A stretch of 64,000 nt of DNA from positions 186,001 to 250,000 of the forward strand of contig NZ_JBFAPP010000010.1 in the NCBI RefSeq assembly GCF_040676775.1. The letters run 5' to 3'. This stretch comes from Micromonospora_G sp040676775 (GTDB lineage: Bacteria > Actinomycetota > Actinomycetes > Mycobacteriales > Micromonosporaceae). Both the position numbers and the translations under genes were made by a program. The notes below the pieces were generated by a model. The model searched no databases, was not told where the DNA came from, and saw only the letters and a list, made by a program, of their open reading frames with translations. Shown here piece after piece: positions 52,171 to 59,395 of this stretch (positions are counted from its first letter, which is position 1; each line of letters begins with the position of its first letter).

Positions 52171-52862
52171 ACCAGTCGACCGAGCACGAGCTGCGCGAAC
52201 TGTTCGCCGCCAAGGCCGCCGACGCCCCCGACGAGCAGGCCGTGGCCGCTGCGGCGATCCGCCGGGTCCACCGCAGACGCCGGACCCTGACGACGGCCGT
52301 AGCCACCACCGCAGTGATCATCGCGGCAGGCGCGTACAGCGCCTACCGGCCGGCCACGACACCGCAGGCACAACCGCCAGTCACCTCCTCGGCCGGACCG
52401 GTCGCCTCGGCACCGGGAGCCGAACTGCCTGCCGGGGTCGAGCCGGGCGACGCGCTTGCCCCCGGCGCGGAGCAGTGCGTCAAGCCGTACTCACCTAAGA
52501 CGCTGGCCGAACAGTCCTTCGCCTTCGACGGCACCGTGACCGGCATCGGACCGGCACGAACCGAGCGCGGCACGGATCCCCCGCTGGACCTGCGATCGGT
52601 GACCTTCCAGGTGCACACCTGGTTCAAGGGCGGCGCCGCGGACACCGCGGCGGTCGACATGACACCGCCCACCGCGGGTGCCGGAACGGACGACGCCACC
52701 TCCGAGTTCGTCCCGGCCTATCAGATCGGCACCCGGCTGCTCGTGTCCGGCACACCCCGCTGGGGCGGCGCGCCGCTCGCCGACCCGATCGCCTGGAGGT
52801 GCGGTTTCACCCGCTACTACAGCCCCGTGACGGCGGCCGAATGGTCGACCGCGACGAGGTGA
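52167..52862 (+). CDS. Membrane-anchored partner of the sigma factor (putative anti-sigma-like)
   Basis: 231 aa, ATG overlapping the sigma stop (ATGA). Residues 1-40 are a cytosolic helical segment (ELRELFAAKAADAPDEQAVA, then RRVHRRRRT). One membrane helix (TTAVATTAVIIAAGAYSA) is followed by a Pro-rich linker and a roughly 130-residue external domain with Cys pairs (EQCVKPYSP, WRCGFTRYY). The layout is that of a transmembrane sensor or anti-sigma factor, but no zinc-binding HxxxCxxC is present. Coupling to the sigma gene is the main argument for its role. Confidence 0.82.
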   Translation: MNQSTEHELRELFAAKAADAPDEQAVAAAAIRRVHRRRRTLTTAVATTAVIIAAGAYSAYRPATTPQAQPPVTSSAGPVASAPGAELPAGVEPGDALAPGAEQCVKPYSPKTLAEQSFAFDGTVTGIGPARTERGTDPPLDLRSVTFQVHTWFKGGAADTAAVDMTPPTAGAGTDDATSEFVPAYQIGTRLLVSGTPRWGGAPLADPIAWRCGFTRYYSPVTAAEWSTATR

Positions 52863-52979
52863 CTCACAAGCCAGCCAGAACAGCAGCTTCGGTCGTACCG
52901 GCGGGTGGTTGCCACCGAGGCGTGGCCGGCACCGTCCTGGATGTCTCAATAAGATTATGATCTTGACCAACAATTTGTC

Positions 52980-53129
52980 GACCATCGCTCCCACGCGGCT
53001 CCCACCGGGACGCCAAAAACGGACATCCGAGACCGTGGACTCGTCGCTCAGGTTGCGTTTCGGCTGGTCAGCGGGGTGCCCCCAGCAGGATTCGAACCTG
53101 CGACACACGGTGTAGGAAACCGATGCTCT
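52980..53129. repeat. Right copy of the 150-bp direct repeat, overlapping tRNA-Arg
   Basis: Matches 15541-15690 at a constant offset of 37439 bp. It starts with GCTCCCA-CGCG-GCTCCCA (52987-53004), then ACCGGGACGCC and ACGGACATCC, and runs into the 3' half of tRNA-Arg. It therefore looks like the attachment site that keeps the intact tRNA gene. Whether the 37 kb between the copies moved as one unit cannot be told from sequence alone. Confidence 0.7.
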
Positions 53130-53149
53130 ATCCCCTGAGCTACGAGGGC
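53077..53149 (-). tRNA. tRNA-Arg (anticodon CCT)
   Basis: 73 nt. Read on the bottom strand: acceptor GCCCTCG pairs with TGGGGGC (two G-T pairs) and the D-arm is GCTC/GAGC. The anticodon stem TCGGT/ACCGT has the loop TTCCTAC, giving anticodon CCT for AGG codons. The T-arm is GCAGG-TTCGAAT-CCTGC. The discriminator base is A; CCA is not encoded. AGG is a rare codon here, and such minor tRNA-Arg genes are common integration targets. Paired heptamers lie on both sides (52987, 53244, 53350). Confidence 0.95.
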
Positions 53150-53430
53150 GCGATTCCTCAGGGTACCCGCCTGCGGTCGATAACCGTCGACAGGGAGCGG
53201 TAGGCGTCGTTAGTTGCCGGTAGGCGTCGCAGCCCCGACCAGGGACCCCACGCGGACCCCACGCCCCGGCTGATGATCTTCGCATCCGGTGGCGTCGCCG
53301 AACGCTGGTAGCCGTCGTCAATCCTCGGCGAACGACGGTAATCGCCACGGCTCCCACGCCGCTCCCACACAAGATCAACTACTCGCCACTCTTACGACAC
53401 GAACCGGGGCCAGAGTGATGTCCCAGCAAC
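53150..53430. other. tRNA-Arg upstream region with two paired heptamers
   Basis: No gene. It contains the variant pair GACCCCA-CGCG-GACCCCA (53244-53261) and the standard pair GCTCCCA-CGCC-GCTCCCA (53350-53367), both with 11-bp period. It also contains several imperfect repeats of GGTAGGCGTCG and GCCGTCGTC-type words. It should also hold the tRNA promoter on the bottom strand. Confidence 0.6.
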
Positions 53431-53538
53431 ATGGCGATTCTGCACCGAGAGATCCGGGCGGCGAACCTCATCGACCCGGAGGGCGAGGCCCACTTCGACC
53501 CCCAGCTACTCCAGGACCGACCTCAACCGCCAGCTTAG
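53431..53538 (+). CDS. Possible 35-codon peptide or C-terminal remnant
   Basis: ATG at 53431 opens MAILHREIRAANLIDPEGEA then HFDPQLLQDRPQPPA. The composition is native-looking and it is followed 26 bp later by a perfect terminator, which suggests a real transcript end. No ribosome site is visible, so it may be the tail of a lost gene. Confidence 0.35.
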   Translation: MAILHREIRAANLIDPEGEAHFDPQLLQDRPQPPA

Positions 53539-53564
53539 GTCGTTGCCATAGCTTCCAGCGGAGA

Positions 53565-53595
53565 ATCAAGGCGCCCGGATTCCGGGCGCCTTGAT
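53565..53595. terminator. Perfect 14-bp terminator hairpin
   Basis: ATCAAGGCGCCCGG (53565-53578) and CCGGGCGCCTTGAT (53582-53595) around a three-base loop. The stretch from here to 53967 holds no gene that I can support. Confidence 0.88.
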
Positions 53596-53967
53596 CGTAC
53601 TCGTCGTTCGTAGGGCACCGGTACGGCTCGGATCCCCTCGTTGGGGTCCTGGCCACCAGGCCACCCGACTGGTGAGACCGCCTATTAACCGTCGCGGATT
53701 CTCGCCCTCAGGGACATGAAACTGCCGGGTCCGGTAGTGGCGGGAGGTTGCGCGAAGACCTGGGTGAGGGCGCTTCGTCGACTCGCAGCAGGTACCGGGG
53801 CTGACGCCGAGGCAACTGGGCGATGGAGGTGACGCTGGTTGGGTTTGGGGTGGGCAGCATGCCGCGGCCGGCGCGCAGGATCTCGAGGTTGATGATGGTG
53901 GGCCGGCCGCCGGCAGCGGCAGGCGTATCAGGCAAGCCTTAGAGCAGATCAAGACGGAGGCAGTGGC

Positions 53968-54276
53968 ATGAAAATCTTCAGCTACGAGGACGAGCCTGAG
54001 ATCACCATGGACCCCGGGACCCGCCGGGCCTTAGTCCGGCAACTACTCGGCCCCGACGCGCCGCCTGCGTGGTGCGAGCTGGTTGAGGCCCTGGCGATCC
54101 TCGCCCCGGCCCACAACAACGACATCAGCCCGCTGCACTGCACGCCGGGTGAGCTGACCGTCTGTGCCCAGCCGGCTGGGGTGCCCATTACCGAGATCGA
54201 GCGGCTGGAGGAGATCGGCTTCCATGTCGCCCATGACGAGGAGGACTTCAGCTCGACCCGGTTCGGCAGCGCCTGA
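53968..54276 (+). CDS. Small acidic hypothetical protein
   Basis: 102 aa with GGAGG seven bases before the ATG. MKIFSYEDEPEITMDPGTRR then ALVRQLLGPDAPPAWCELVE looks native; the tail EEDFSSTRFGSA is acidic. There is no membrane segment or recognised domain. An isolated gene between tRNA-associated repeats and integrase debris; it could be cargo of a former element. Confidence 0.7.
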   Translation: MKIFSYEDEPEITMDPGTRRALVRQLLGPDAPPAWCELVEALAILAPAHNNDISPLHCTPGELTVCAQPAGVPITEIERLEEIGFHVAHDEEDFSSTRFGSA

Positions 54277-54309
54277 GCGAATCGGCTTTGAAGGTCACAG
54301 TCTCGGATC

Positions 54310-54500
54310 TCACCGTCCATGATAGCCAGGGGCGTAGTTCCACCAGGTGGTGCAGTCGCCGGTGGCGAGACGGGGGCGGTGACCTGGTGGTAGCCGAGCG
54401 CGGTGGCGACGATCGGGGCGGGCATGTCGAGCACGTGCCGGCGGACCGCGGCGGTGCGGCAACCCCGCTCACCGCCCCGGCATCCACGTCGGCGGTTGAC
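54310..54500 (-). pseudogene. Tyrosine recombinase 3' end, frameshifted
   Basis: The bottom strand reads RRHVLDMPAPIVATALGYHQ V, then (one frame over, near 54375) RLATGDCTTWWNYAPGYHGR and a stop at 54310-54312. 'PAPV-x-A-x-ALGYH-x-x-T-x-RLA-x-x-x-x-x-TW-x-x-YA-x-GDH' is a familiar C-terminus of actinobacterial integrase-type recombinases. Only this end remains. Its strand and position, just right of tRNA-Arg, fit a former integrase gene. Confidence 0.5.
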
Positions 54501-54527
54501 CCGGGTGTCGGCAGACCGAATCCGACG

Positions 54528-55007
54528 TCAGCGAGGGAGCGCGGCGGGTACTGCGCTGTCAGACAAGCTGCGCTGGGTTGTTGCGCCAGGGGTATCGGTG
54601 CCCGGCGGCGGCGTCGCGGCGCCGGGTTCCGGGCGCACAAAGCCCGCGCGCATCCACCGCTGCCCGAGACCGAGCACGGTCGCGAACCCAATCAGAGCCG
54701 TGTAAGACGCGATGTCACCGGCACGGAAGCCCAGCGCACCGTACCCAGCGGCAAGGAAGCCCGTGAATACCAACACGGCGATCAGGGCTGTTCCCAGGGT
54801 GGCCCGCGTGTCGGGAACGACCGCGGCGTAGACGCCGACGACCGCAGCCAGCACCAGCACTCGGAGCGGCAACGCATCGGCCGGGACCAACAGCGCAACG
54901 ACGACAGCGGCGGCTACCACCACCGCCCAGCCCGCCACGAGACGGAGACTCAGGCCCGAATTTTCGGATAGGTCATTTTCCGAAGCGGCCTCGCGACGCA
55001 TGGCCAT
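54528..55007 (-). CDS. Small integral membrane protein
   Basis: 159 aa with four hydrophobic helices packed into residues 22-115 (AGWAVVVAAAVVVALLVP; LRVLVLAAVVGVYAAVVP; TALIAVLVFTGFLAAGY; IASYTALIGFATVLGLG). A basic Pro/Thr-rich cytoplasmic tail follows. No conserved family motif that I know. The compact four-helix layout resembles DUF4118-like membrane modules, without the sensor-kinase part. Confidence 0.7.
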   Translation of the reverse strand: MAMRREAASENDLSENSGLSLRLVAGWAVVVAAAVVVALLVPADALPLRVLVLAAVVGVYAAVVPDTRATLGTALIAVLVFTGFLAAGYGALGFRAGDIASYTALIGFATVLGLGQRWMRAGFVRPEPGAATPPPGTDTPGATTQRSLSDSAVPAALPR

Positions 55008-55298
55008 CGTCTTCCTTCACCAGCACCGGCCGCTCGCGCGCCCTCTCGCTACCTATGGGAGCGCGCCCCGTGTCTGCCGCCAAGGGGTCTTGACGAATCC
55101 GATACGCCTTCGGCCGATTTCTTCACACGGACATCAGGACCGGACTACCTGCGTCAGACACGTCCCGAAGGTCGGGTTCGCATACGTGCCCAGCCAGACC
55201 CTCATCCGCTCATATACAACGGAGTACAGCCACGAAGACCGACTGGGCGAATCTTGGCTGTGTGCCGATCCAATCCGGCGACCCGCGGTGGGCCGACC
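55008..55298. other. Intergenic region, nothing recognised
   Basis: 291 bp between two genes of the same strand. It should contain the promoter of the 54.5-kb membrane protein gene. GC content falls in the middle part. No repeat or RNA seen. Confidence 0.5.
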
Positions 55299-56363
55299 TC
55301 ACACAGCCGACCGGTCATCGTCTCGGATAGCCGGAACGGCAGGGTCGGCCGTACCCGGAGATGGGGCCGGCCGCCGCGACGCCCGGCCGCTCCCGTGGGG
55401 CACGACTGGTCCGCCCAATCGATCCGCCCAGGATCGACGGGAAGCGGTGATCCGCGACCACCACAGCCGTTGCACCAGCAGCGTCAGCACCCCGGCGAGC
55501 ACGATCGCGGCGAGGTTGATCAACAGTTGGAGGGCGGAGCCGATCGCCTCGCTGGGCACGTTGTACGCGAGCGCGACCGCGACGTTGGCCGCCGCTGGCA
55601 CGGTCGTCACGGAGATCAGTACACCGACCAGCGAGCCGGACTTGTTCGAGGTCACCGAGAGCATGCCGGCCACCCCCGCCAGGAATCCCACCACCCAGGA
55701 CAGTGCGTCGGGCCGCCAGATGAAATCGGTCAGGGGCCGTTCGGCGAGCAGCATCTCCCGGTCGATCAGATCCGCCGAGGTCAACACCCAGGTGCTGAGC
55801 ACGGTCACCGCCATCGCGACGAGAAAGCCGACCACCAGGGCCGTCGCGGATCGCCGGATGATCGGAGGCCGCCACCGGACCAGCGCCACGCTGAGTGCGG
55901 CGAGCGGACCGAACTCCGGACCGACCACCATCGCGCCGACGATCAGGATCGGCTGGTCCAGCAGAACCCCAATCCCGGCGATGATGGTGGCCAGGGTGAT
56001 CAGCAACAGGTACGTCGCGGAGAGCCGGGTCTCCTCACCGGTCTTGCGGGCGACCTCGTCCCAGACAACGGCGTCCGTGCCCAACCCCGGCGCGGCACGA
56101 CCAGCCCGGTCGGCCGCAGTGGAGAGCGTGGTGTCCACGCCCTCGACGGCGATCCCGCCATCCTTGTCCACGCCCAGTTTCTGCAGCGCGACCAGGACCC
56201 CGTCGGCGCCTTCTCGGACCACGTCGCAGAGCACCAGGTCGCCGGGCGGAACCTTGGCCGCGCCAGGCAGCACGACGACGTGCGTGACTGCGGGGTCGGT
56301 GGACAGCAGGTCGACGACCGCCTGGCTCCGTTCGGCCGGGACGATCACCCTGAGATGCAGCAC
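55299..56363 (-). CDS. DUF389 family membrane protein
   Basis: 354 aa from a GTG. The N-terminal 110 residues are a soluble ferredoxin-like domain (LRVIVPAERSQAVVDLLSTD). Six or more membrane helices follow, starting at TYLLLITLATIIAGIGVLLD and containing the DUF389 signature QPILIVGAMVVGPEFGPLAA. The last 40 residues are a disordered basic tail. The function of DUF389 proteins is unknown; transport has been suggested for the family. Confidence 0.93.
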   Translation of the reverse strand: MLHLRVIVPAERSQAVVDLLSTDPAVTHVVVLPGAAKVPPGDLVLCDVVREGADGVLVALQKLGVDKDGGIAVEGVDTTLSTAADRAGRAAPGLGTDAVVWDEVARKTGEETRLSATYLLLITLATIIAGIGVLLDQPILIVGAMVVGPEFGPLAALSVALVRWRPPIIRRSATALVVGFLVAMAVTVLSTWVLTSADLIDREMLLAERPLTDFIWRPDALSWVVGFLAGVAGMLSVTSNKSGSLVGVLISVTTVPAAANVAVALAYNVPSEAIGSALQLLINLAAIVLAGVLTLLVQRLWWSRITASRRSWADRLGGPVVPHGSGRASRRPAPSPGTADPAVPAIRDDDRSAV

Positions 56364-56498
56364 ATGCCCACCCCCTTCACGATCATCCTGACGGCACTGA
56401 AGGCGAGACGCCAGCCGGCGAGGCTAGCCGTTCGGTGCCATGAGTAGCCGGAGCTGCGCCTGATCCAGGAACACGAGACCGGTGGTCGACTGAGCAGG

Positions 56499-56978
56499 TC
56501 AGGATTGTTCGGTCTTCGTGCTGCGCCAGCGGTCGATCAGGGCGGGAAGCTCCCGCCAGAGGTAGTCGTAGAAGTCGCGCATCTCGGTCAGGCGGCGGCC
56601 TGCAATGCTCTCCTCGCCGGTGGTGGCGATGCCCTGTTCGGCGGCATCGCTCATGGTCTTCACCATCATGTTCTGGCCGGACATGAGGGTGGCCCAGGCG
56701 CCCTCGGGTAGGCGGAAGTGTTCCCGGCGGCTTCCTGGGGCGGGTACCCGCTCGATCAGCCCGACCCCGGTCAGCGCCTTCACCGACGTAGAGACGCTGC
56801 CCGAGCTGATCCCCAACGTTTCGGCGATCTCCCCCGCCGTCATGGTCTCCTGTTCGGTGAACAGCAGCGCGGCGAGTACCCGTGCGGTCATCCGTTGCAG
56901 GCCGCCCTGGGTGAGGGCCAGGGCCAGCCGCTCAGCGGGATCACTCAAGGCTGCCATCGCCGTTCTCTCGTCGCTCAT
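56499..56978 (-). CDS. GbsR/MarR-family transcriptional regulator
   Basis: 159 aa winged-helix protein. LTQGGLQRMTARVLAALLFT and GEIAETLGISSGSVSTSVKA form the helix-turn-helix, GLIERVPAPGSRREHFRLPE the wing, and the C-terminal helices dimerise. Proteins of this group are usually encoded divergently from ABC exporter genes that they control. Here the facing gene is an ABC ATPase cut off after 25 codons (57043). A palindrome between the two (57007-57022) is the likely operator. Confidence 0.92.
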   Translation of the reverse strand: MSDERTAMAALSDPAERLALALTQGGLQRMTARVLAALLFTEQETMTAGEIAETLGISSGSVSTSVKALTGVGLIERVPAPGSRREHFRLPEGAWATLMSGQNMMVKTMSDAAEQGIATTGEESIAGRRLTEMRDFYDYLWRELPALIDRWRSTKTEQS

Positions 56979-57006
56979 CCTGACGAAATCCTAACGTCTC
57001 CCAATG

Positions 57007-57022
57007 TTCGGAGATCTCTGAA
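57007..57022. promoter_or_regulatory. 16-bp palindrome, probable GbsR/MarR operator
   Basis: TTCGGAGATCTCTGAA is symmetrical in seven of eight pairs and sits in the 64-bp gap between divergent genes, 20 bp before the ATPase ATG. Its size and placement fit a MarR dimer site. It remains although the target gene is truncated. Confidence 0.6.
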
Positions 57023-57042
57023 ATCTCGATACTGTTGAAGGC

Positions 57043-57171
57043 ATGGGAGATGTTATTCGGCTGGAGAAGCTGAGCAAGACGTACGGGAGTCGCCGGGGGT
57101 TGGTCGACCTGGACGTCTGCCCCGGTCGCACCCGCGCCGCTCGACCCGACGCCCAATCACACGCAAGATGA
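57043..57171 (+). pseudogene. ABC transporter ATPase truncated after about 25 codons
   Basis: MGDVIRLEKLSKTYGSRRGL VDLDV is a standard start of a drug/lipid-type ABC ATPase. After codon 25 the homology ends and the frame runs through CPGRTRAARPDAQSHAR to a TGA at 57169-57171. There it touches the repeat block that begins GATCATGTGCTCCC. Walker A should appear about 15 residues later and is absent. The truncation marks one end of an insertion or deletion connected with the tRNA-Val scar. Confidence 0.82.
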
Positions 57172-57265
57172 TCATGTGCTCCCAATTTGCTCCCAACATA
57201 ATGGGCCACAACGGGAACGGCTCGTTACCGGACTTCCGGTAACGAGCCGTCTGACCTGCTCATAC
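57172..57265. repeat. Attachment-type block: paired heptamer and perfect hairpin
   Basis: GATCATGT runs into GCTCCCA-ATTT-GCTCCCA (57178-57195) and AACATA, closely matching 34625-34655. Then comes a perfect 15-bp hairpin (57217-57250; arms ACGGCTCGTTACCGG and CCGGTAACGAGCCGT, loop ACTT). CTGACCTGCTC follows, as in the decayed copy at 21888-21946. The hairpin would terminate a tRNA transcript coming from the right on the bottom strand. Confidence 0.75.
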
Positions 57266-57268
57266 TGC

Positions 57269-57309
57269 TGGTGGGCGACACTGGGTTTGAACCAGTGACC
57301 TCTTCCGTG
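57269..57309 (-). other. tRNA-Val (CAC) 3'-half fragment, attachment-site scar
   Basis: The bottom strand carries CACGGAAGAGGTCACTGG, then TTCAAACCCAGTG and TCGCCCACCA. This is the 3' part of a tRNA-Val(CAC) from the anticodon onward: anticodon stem, variable loop, T-arm, acceptor strand and encoded CCA. Nothing before the anticodon is tRNA-like, so it cannot fold into a tRNA. Integrases that use tRNA genes leave exactly such 3' fragments at the distal end of an element. The intact tRNA-Val gene is not in this window. Confidence 0.8.
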
Positions 57310-58122
57310 ATCGCTTATAGGGACCTGGCTCTGTCGGACCTCCCACGCCGCGGCAGCAACACAACAGATCGACCAAGACCCAGGGCGCGGCAACGGGCGG
57401 TGCGTCAGCCCAGGCACCCGCAGCGACGGGGAGACCTCAGCCTGGCCATATACGCCGAGAGGCACCAGCCACAACCGGGGCGCCGTGATGCGCACGCCTG
57501 TGCTGCGGCCGACCTGCGTTGTCGGACCGCGTCGGGCCCCCTCTTCCGCTCGCCATGAAGGTGCGACGCCCTCTGCTGACGGAGGGACGTGCGCAAGCCT
57601 GAGCACTTCCGACTCCGAGAAGAGGTCAAGCTCGACATCGGCCCTGGTCACAACCCTTACAGCGCTAGAGCGGAGCACTCTTCCGAAGTTCTCGGGCGCC
57701 GAAACCGCTGCTCCCAAATCTGCTCCCGAGGAAACGTTCAGCAGGACCGGCACCCGTTACCGCGCTCTCCCCGCACCTGACTCTGTCAGGCAAGATAGAG
57801 AGCAGTTGACGTCCGCTCAGCGCCGTTGCACCCTTCATGTCACGTTCGGGCGGTACGGTCGGATGCAGCCTCACGCGACGCGGGCCGGTGTCCCACACCT
57901 GCTGCCGGTTCCGTGCGTCGTGGTCGGTTGCTGTACCTCCCTGCTGTACTCCCCCGGACCTCTCCACCTCGACACGCGGTTTAGAGACGGTCGCCCGTAT
58001 CGGTTTTGTGATCCCGCTACCTCTGTTGACGCTAGTCAACGAGCTGACGCCGTAACCGCCGTTGACCCTTAACCCACCGCTTGCTACCGCGTGTCATCCT
58101 GCCAAAACAACCTAAGCGATCG
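57310..58122. other. Gene-free region with one further repeat
   Basis: About 810 bp. It contains the repeat block at 57602-57731 with its GCTCCC pair. From about 57740 to 58120 the sequence becomes less GC-rich and leads into the low-GC gene at 58123. Long open frames here are of the Arg/Pro-rich shadow type and I do not accept them. Confidence 0.55.
57602..57731. repeat. Second copy of the ~135-bp repeat seen at 31858-31995
   Basis: Same order of shared words as the 31.9-kb copy (CTTCCGACTCCGAGA, AGAGGTCAAGCTC, ACATCGGCCCTGGTCA, CACTCTTCCGAAGT). The end is GCTCCCA-AATCT-GCTCCCG (57710-57728), the only pair with a 12-bp rather than 11-bp period. Confidence 0.6.
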
Positions 58123-59156
58123 ATGCGGGGTGGCGTGGACGCGTTCCAGCTAGCAGTGGTCACTTCTCCCGGCGGCGATTCGATCATTCGAATCCCGTCC
58201 AATTTCGATCTGTCGGACTTCTCCCGATATGACGAGGAATGTCTGAAGCCGGGATTGCTCTATGCAGACCACGTCGACTTGTACTCCTACCGAAGCACTC
58301 TTGCTCAAAGTCTCACTTCGGAGGCAGCAAAGCTCCGGCTGCCCATGCTTGCACCAAGCCAGTTTTTCAGCCTCCTAGACGATTATTCGGATGCCCAACT
58401 TCAAGCCCTAGGGGTCGACCTGGGCAAGGTGCCGGATCTGCAACGCTTCAGACAAGCCGGGTATGAGATTGTCCGAGAGTTGGGGGGACCCCTTGAGTTT
58501 TGGAGGCAACACGAGCATCAGATTAGAGAGCTTAACGAGGCGTACTTCCGCGAGTTGCGTAAGGGCTATACGTCGATGCAATCAGGTGCAATCGACCATG
58601 CCGTAAAGCTGGGGTTGGTCGAGGTTCACCACTGGAATAGCACCCCTACGGTCCCGCCTGAGCCATACACATCGCTTTGGAACCGGGCAACCGCTGAGCT
58701 GGGCAAGGCAGTCAACGAGCTCGACCGCCCAATAATGATCGATCCAGCTTCCTTATCTATGATCGGAGCTGAGCCGAAGCGCTCACTCGAACGCACGGAT
58801 GCAGATATTGAGCGCGAGGTAAGCCTCGTTTGGCATGAAAAAGTTGCGCCCATCGTCGCAGAGTTGGACTACGAAACTCGTAGGTCAAGGTACCTTCGAG
58901 ACCTTCTAGGGGCAGTAACCGAAGGTAAGGACGCACTCTTGAGCGCTGCCGGGGTTGTCGTCGCGGTCAGTGCTGCCACCTCGGGCATGTCGGTGTACTC
59001 CTGCCTGGCGTAGTAGGAGCGGCTGTACCGTTTGTGCAGGCTCTAGGAAAGTCCGTGGAGGGACGGCAGCTTGCAAGAAAGAACCGCCTCTTCTTCCTTC
59101 ATGCGACGAGTAAGCGCCTTCGGAGGCGAGCAAGGCGAGCAAGTCCCGCAGCCTAG
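58123..59156 (+). pseudogene. Low-GC hypothetical gene with a 3' frameshift
   Basis: ATG at 58123 (MRGGVDAFQLAVVTSPGGDS) opens a long native-like frame, with no recognised domain; charged helices include LWNRATAELGKAVNELDRPI and ERTDADIEREVSLVWHEKVA. It stops at 59011-59013. A neighbouring frame takes over between about 58975 and 59000 with LLPGVVGAAVPFVQALGKSV and EGRQLARKNRLFFLHATSKR, ending at 59156, so a single indel probably shortens a protein of about 345 aa. GC content and codon use are clearly lower than in the surrounding genes, a sign of recent transfer. A TTG at 58081 could extend the start by 14 codons. Confidence 0.65.
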
Positions 59157-59196
59157 TCATCCCGTCGGCCTTCGTCCGCACATTGTGGAGTGGGCT

Positions 59197-59255
59197 GGGC
59201 CTGCCCGGTCAAGGTAGAGCACCCAGCGGCTGAACGACCTTGACCGGGCAGGCCC
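59197..59255. terminator. Very long perfect hairpin between convergent genes
   Basis: GGGCCTGCCCGGTCAAGGT (59197-59215) and ACCTTGACCGGGCAGGCCC (59237-59255) pair perfectly over 19 bp around a 21-base loop. A smaller hairpin (TGTCCG...CGGACA, 59256-59279) abuts it. The position fits a bidirectional terminator for the low-GC gene and the immunity/Rhs locus, although the arms are unusually long. Confidence 0.7.
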
Positions 59256-59395
59256 TGTCCGCTCGGCTCCGCCCGGACAAGGGTTGTCGGGATGGCGCCA
59301 ACATCCGGGAGTGTCTGAGCGCCCCGCCGGAGGCACGCCCTGGTCGCCACCGCCAACATCGAAGCCCCGGATCGAGATATAGGCCGCCCCGCCAG

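Noticed and set aside
53708..53935. 75-codon minus-strand open frame
   Set aside because: The peptide is partly native-looking, but it has no ribosome site and no recognisable family; not supportable.
55000..56391. 463-codon plus-strand open frame
   Set aside because: Ser/Thr/Arg-rich shadow opposite the DUF389 gene, which has the recognised signature and membrane topology.
57172..57753. 193-codon minus-strand open frame
   Set aside because: It is made up of repeat and tRNA-Val scar sequence; the apparent C-terminus WEQIGST is just the reverse of the GCTCCC pair.
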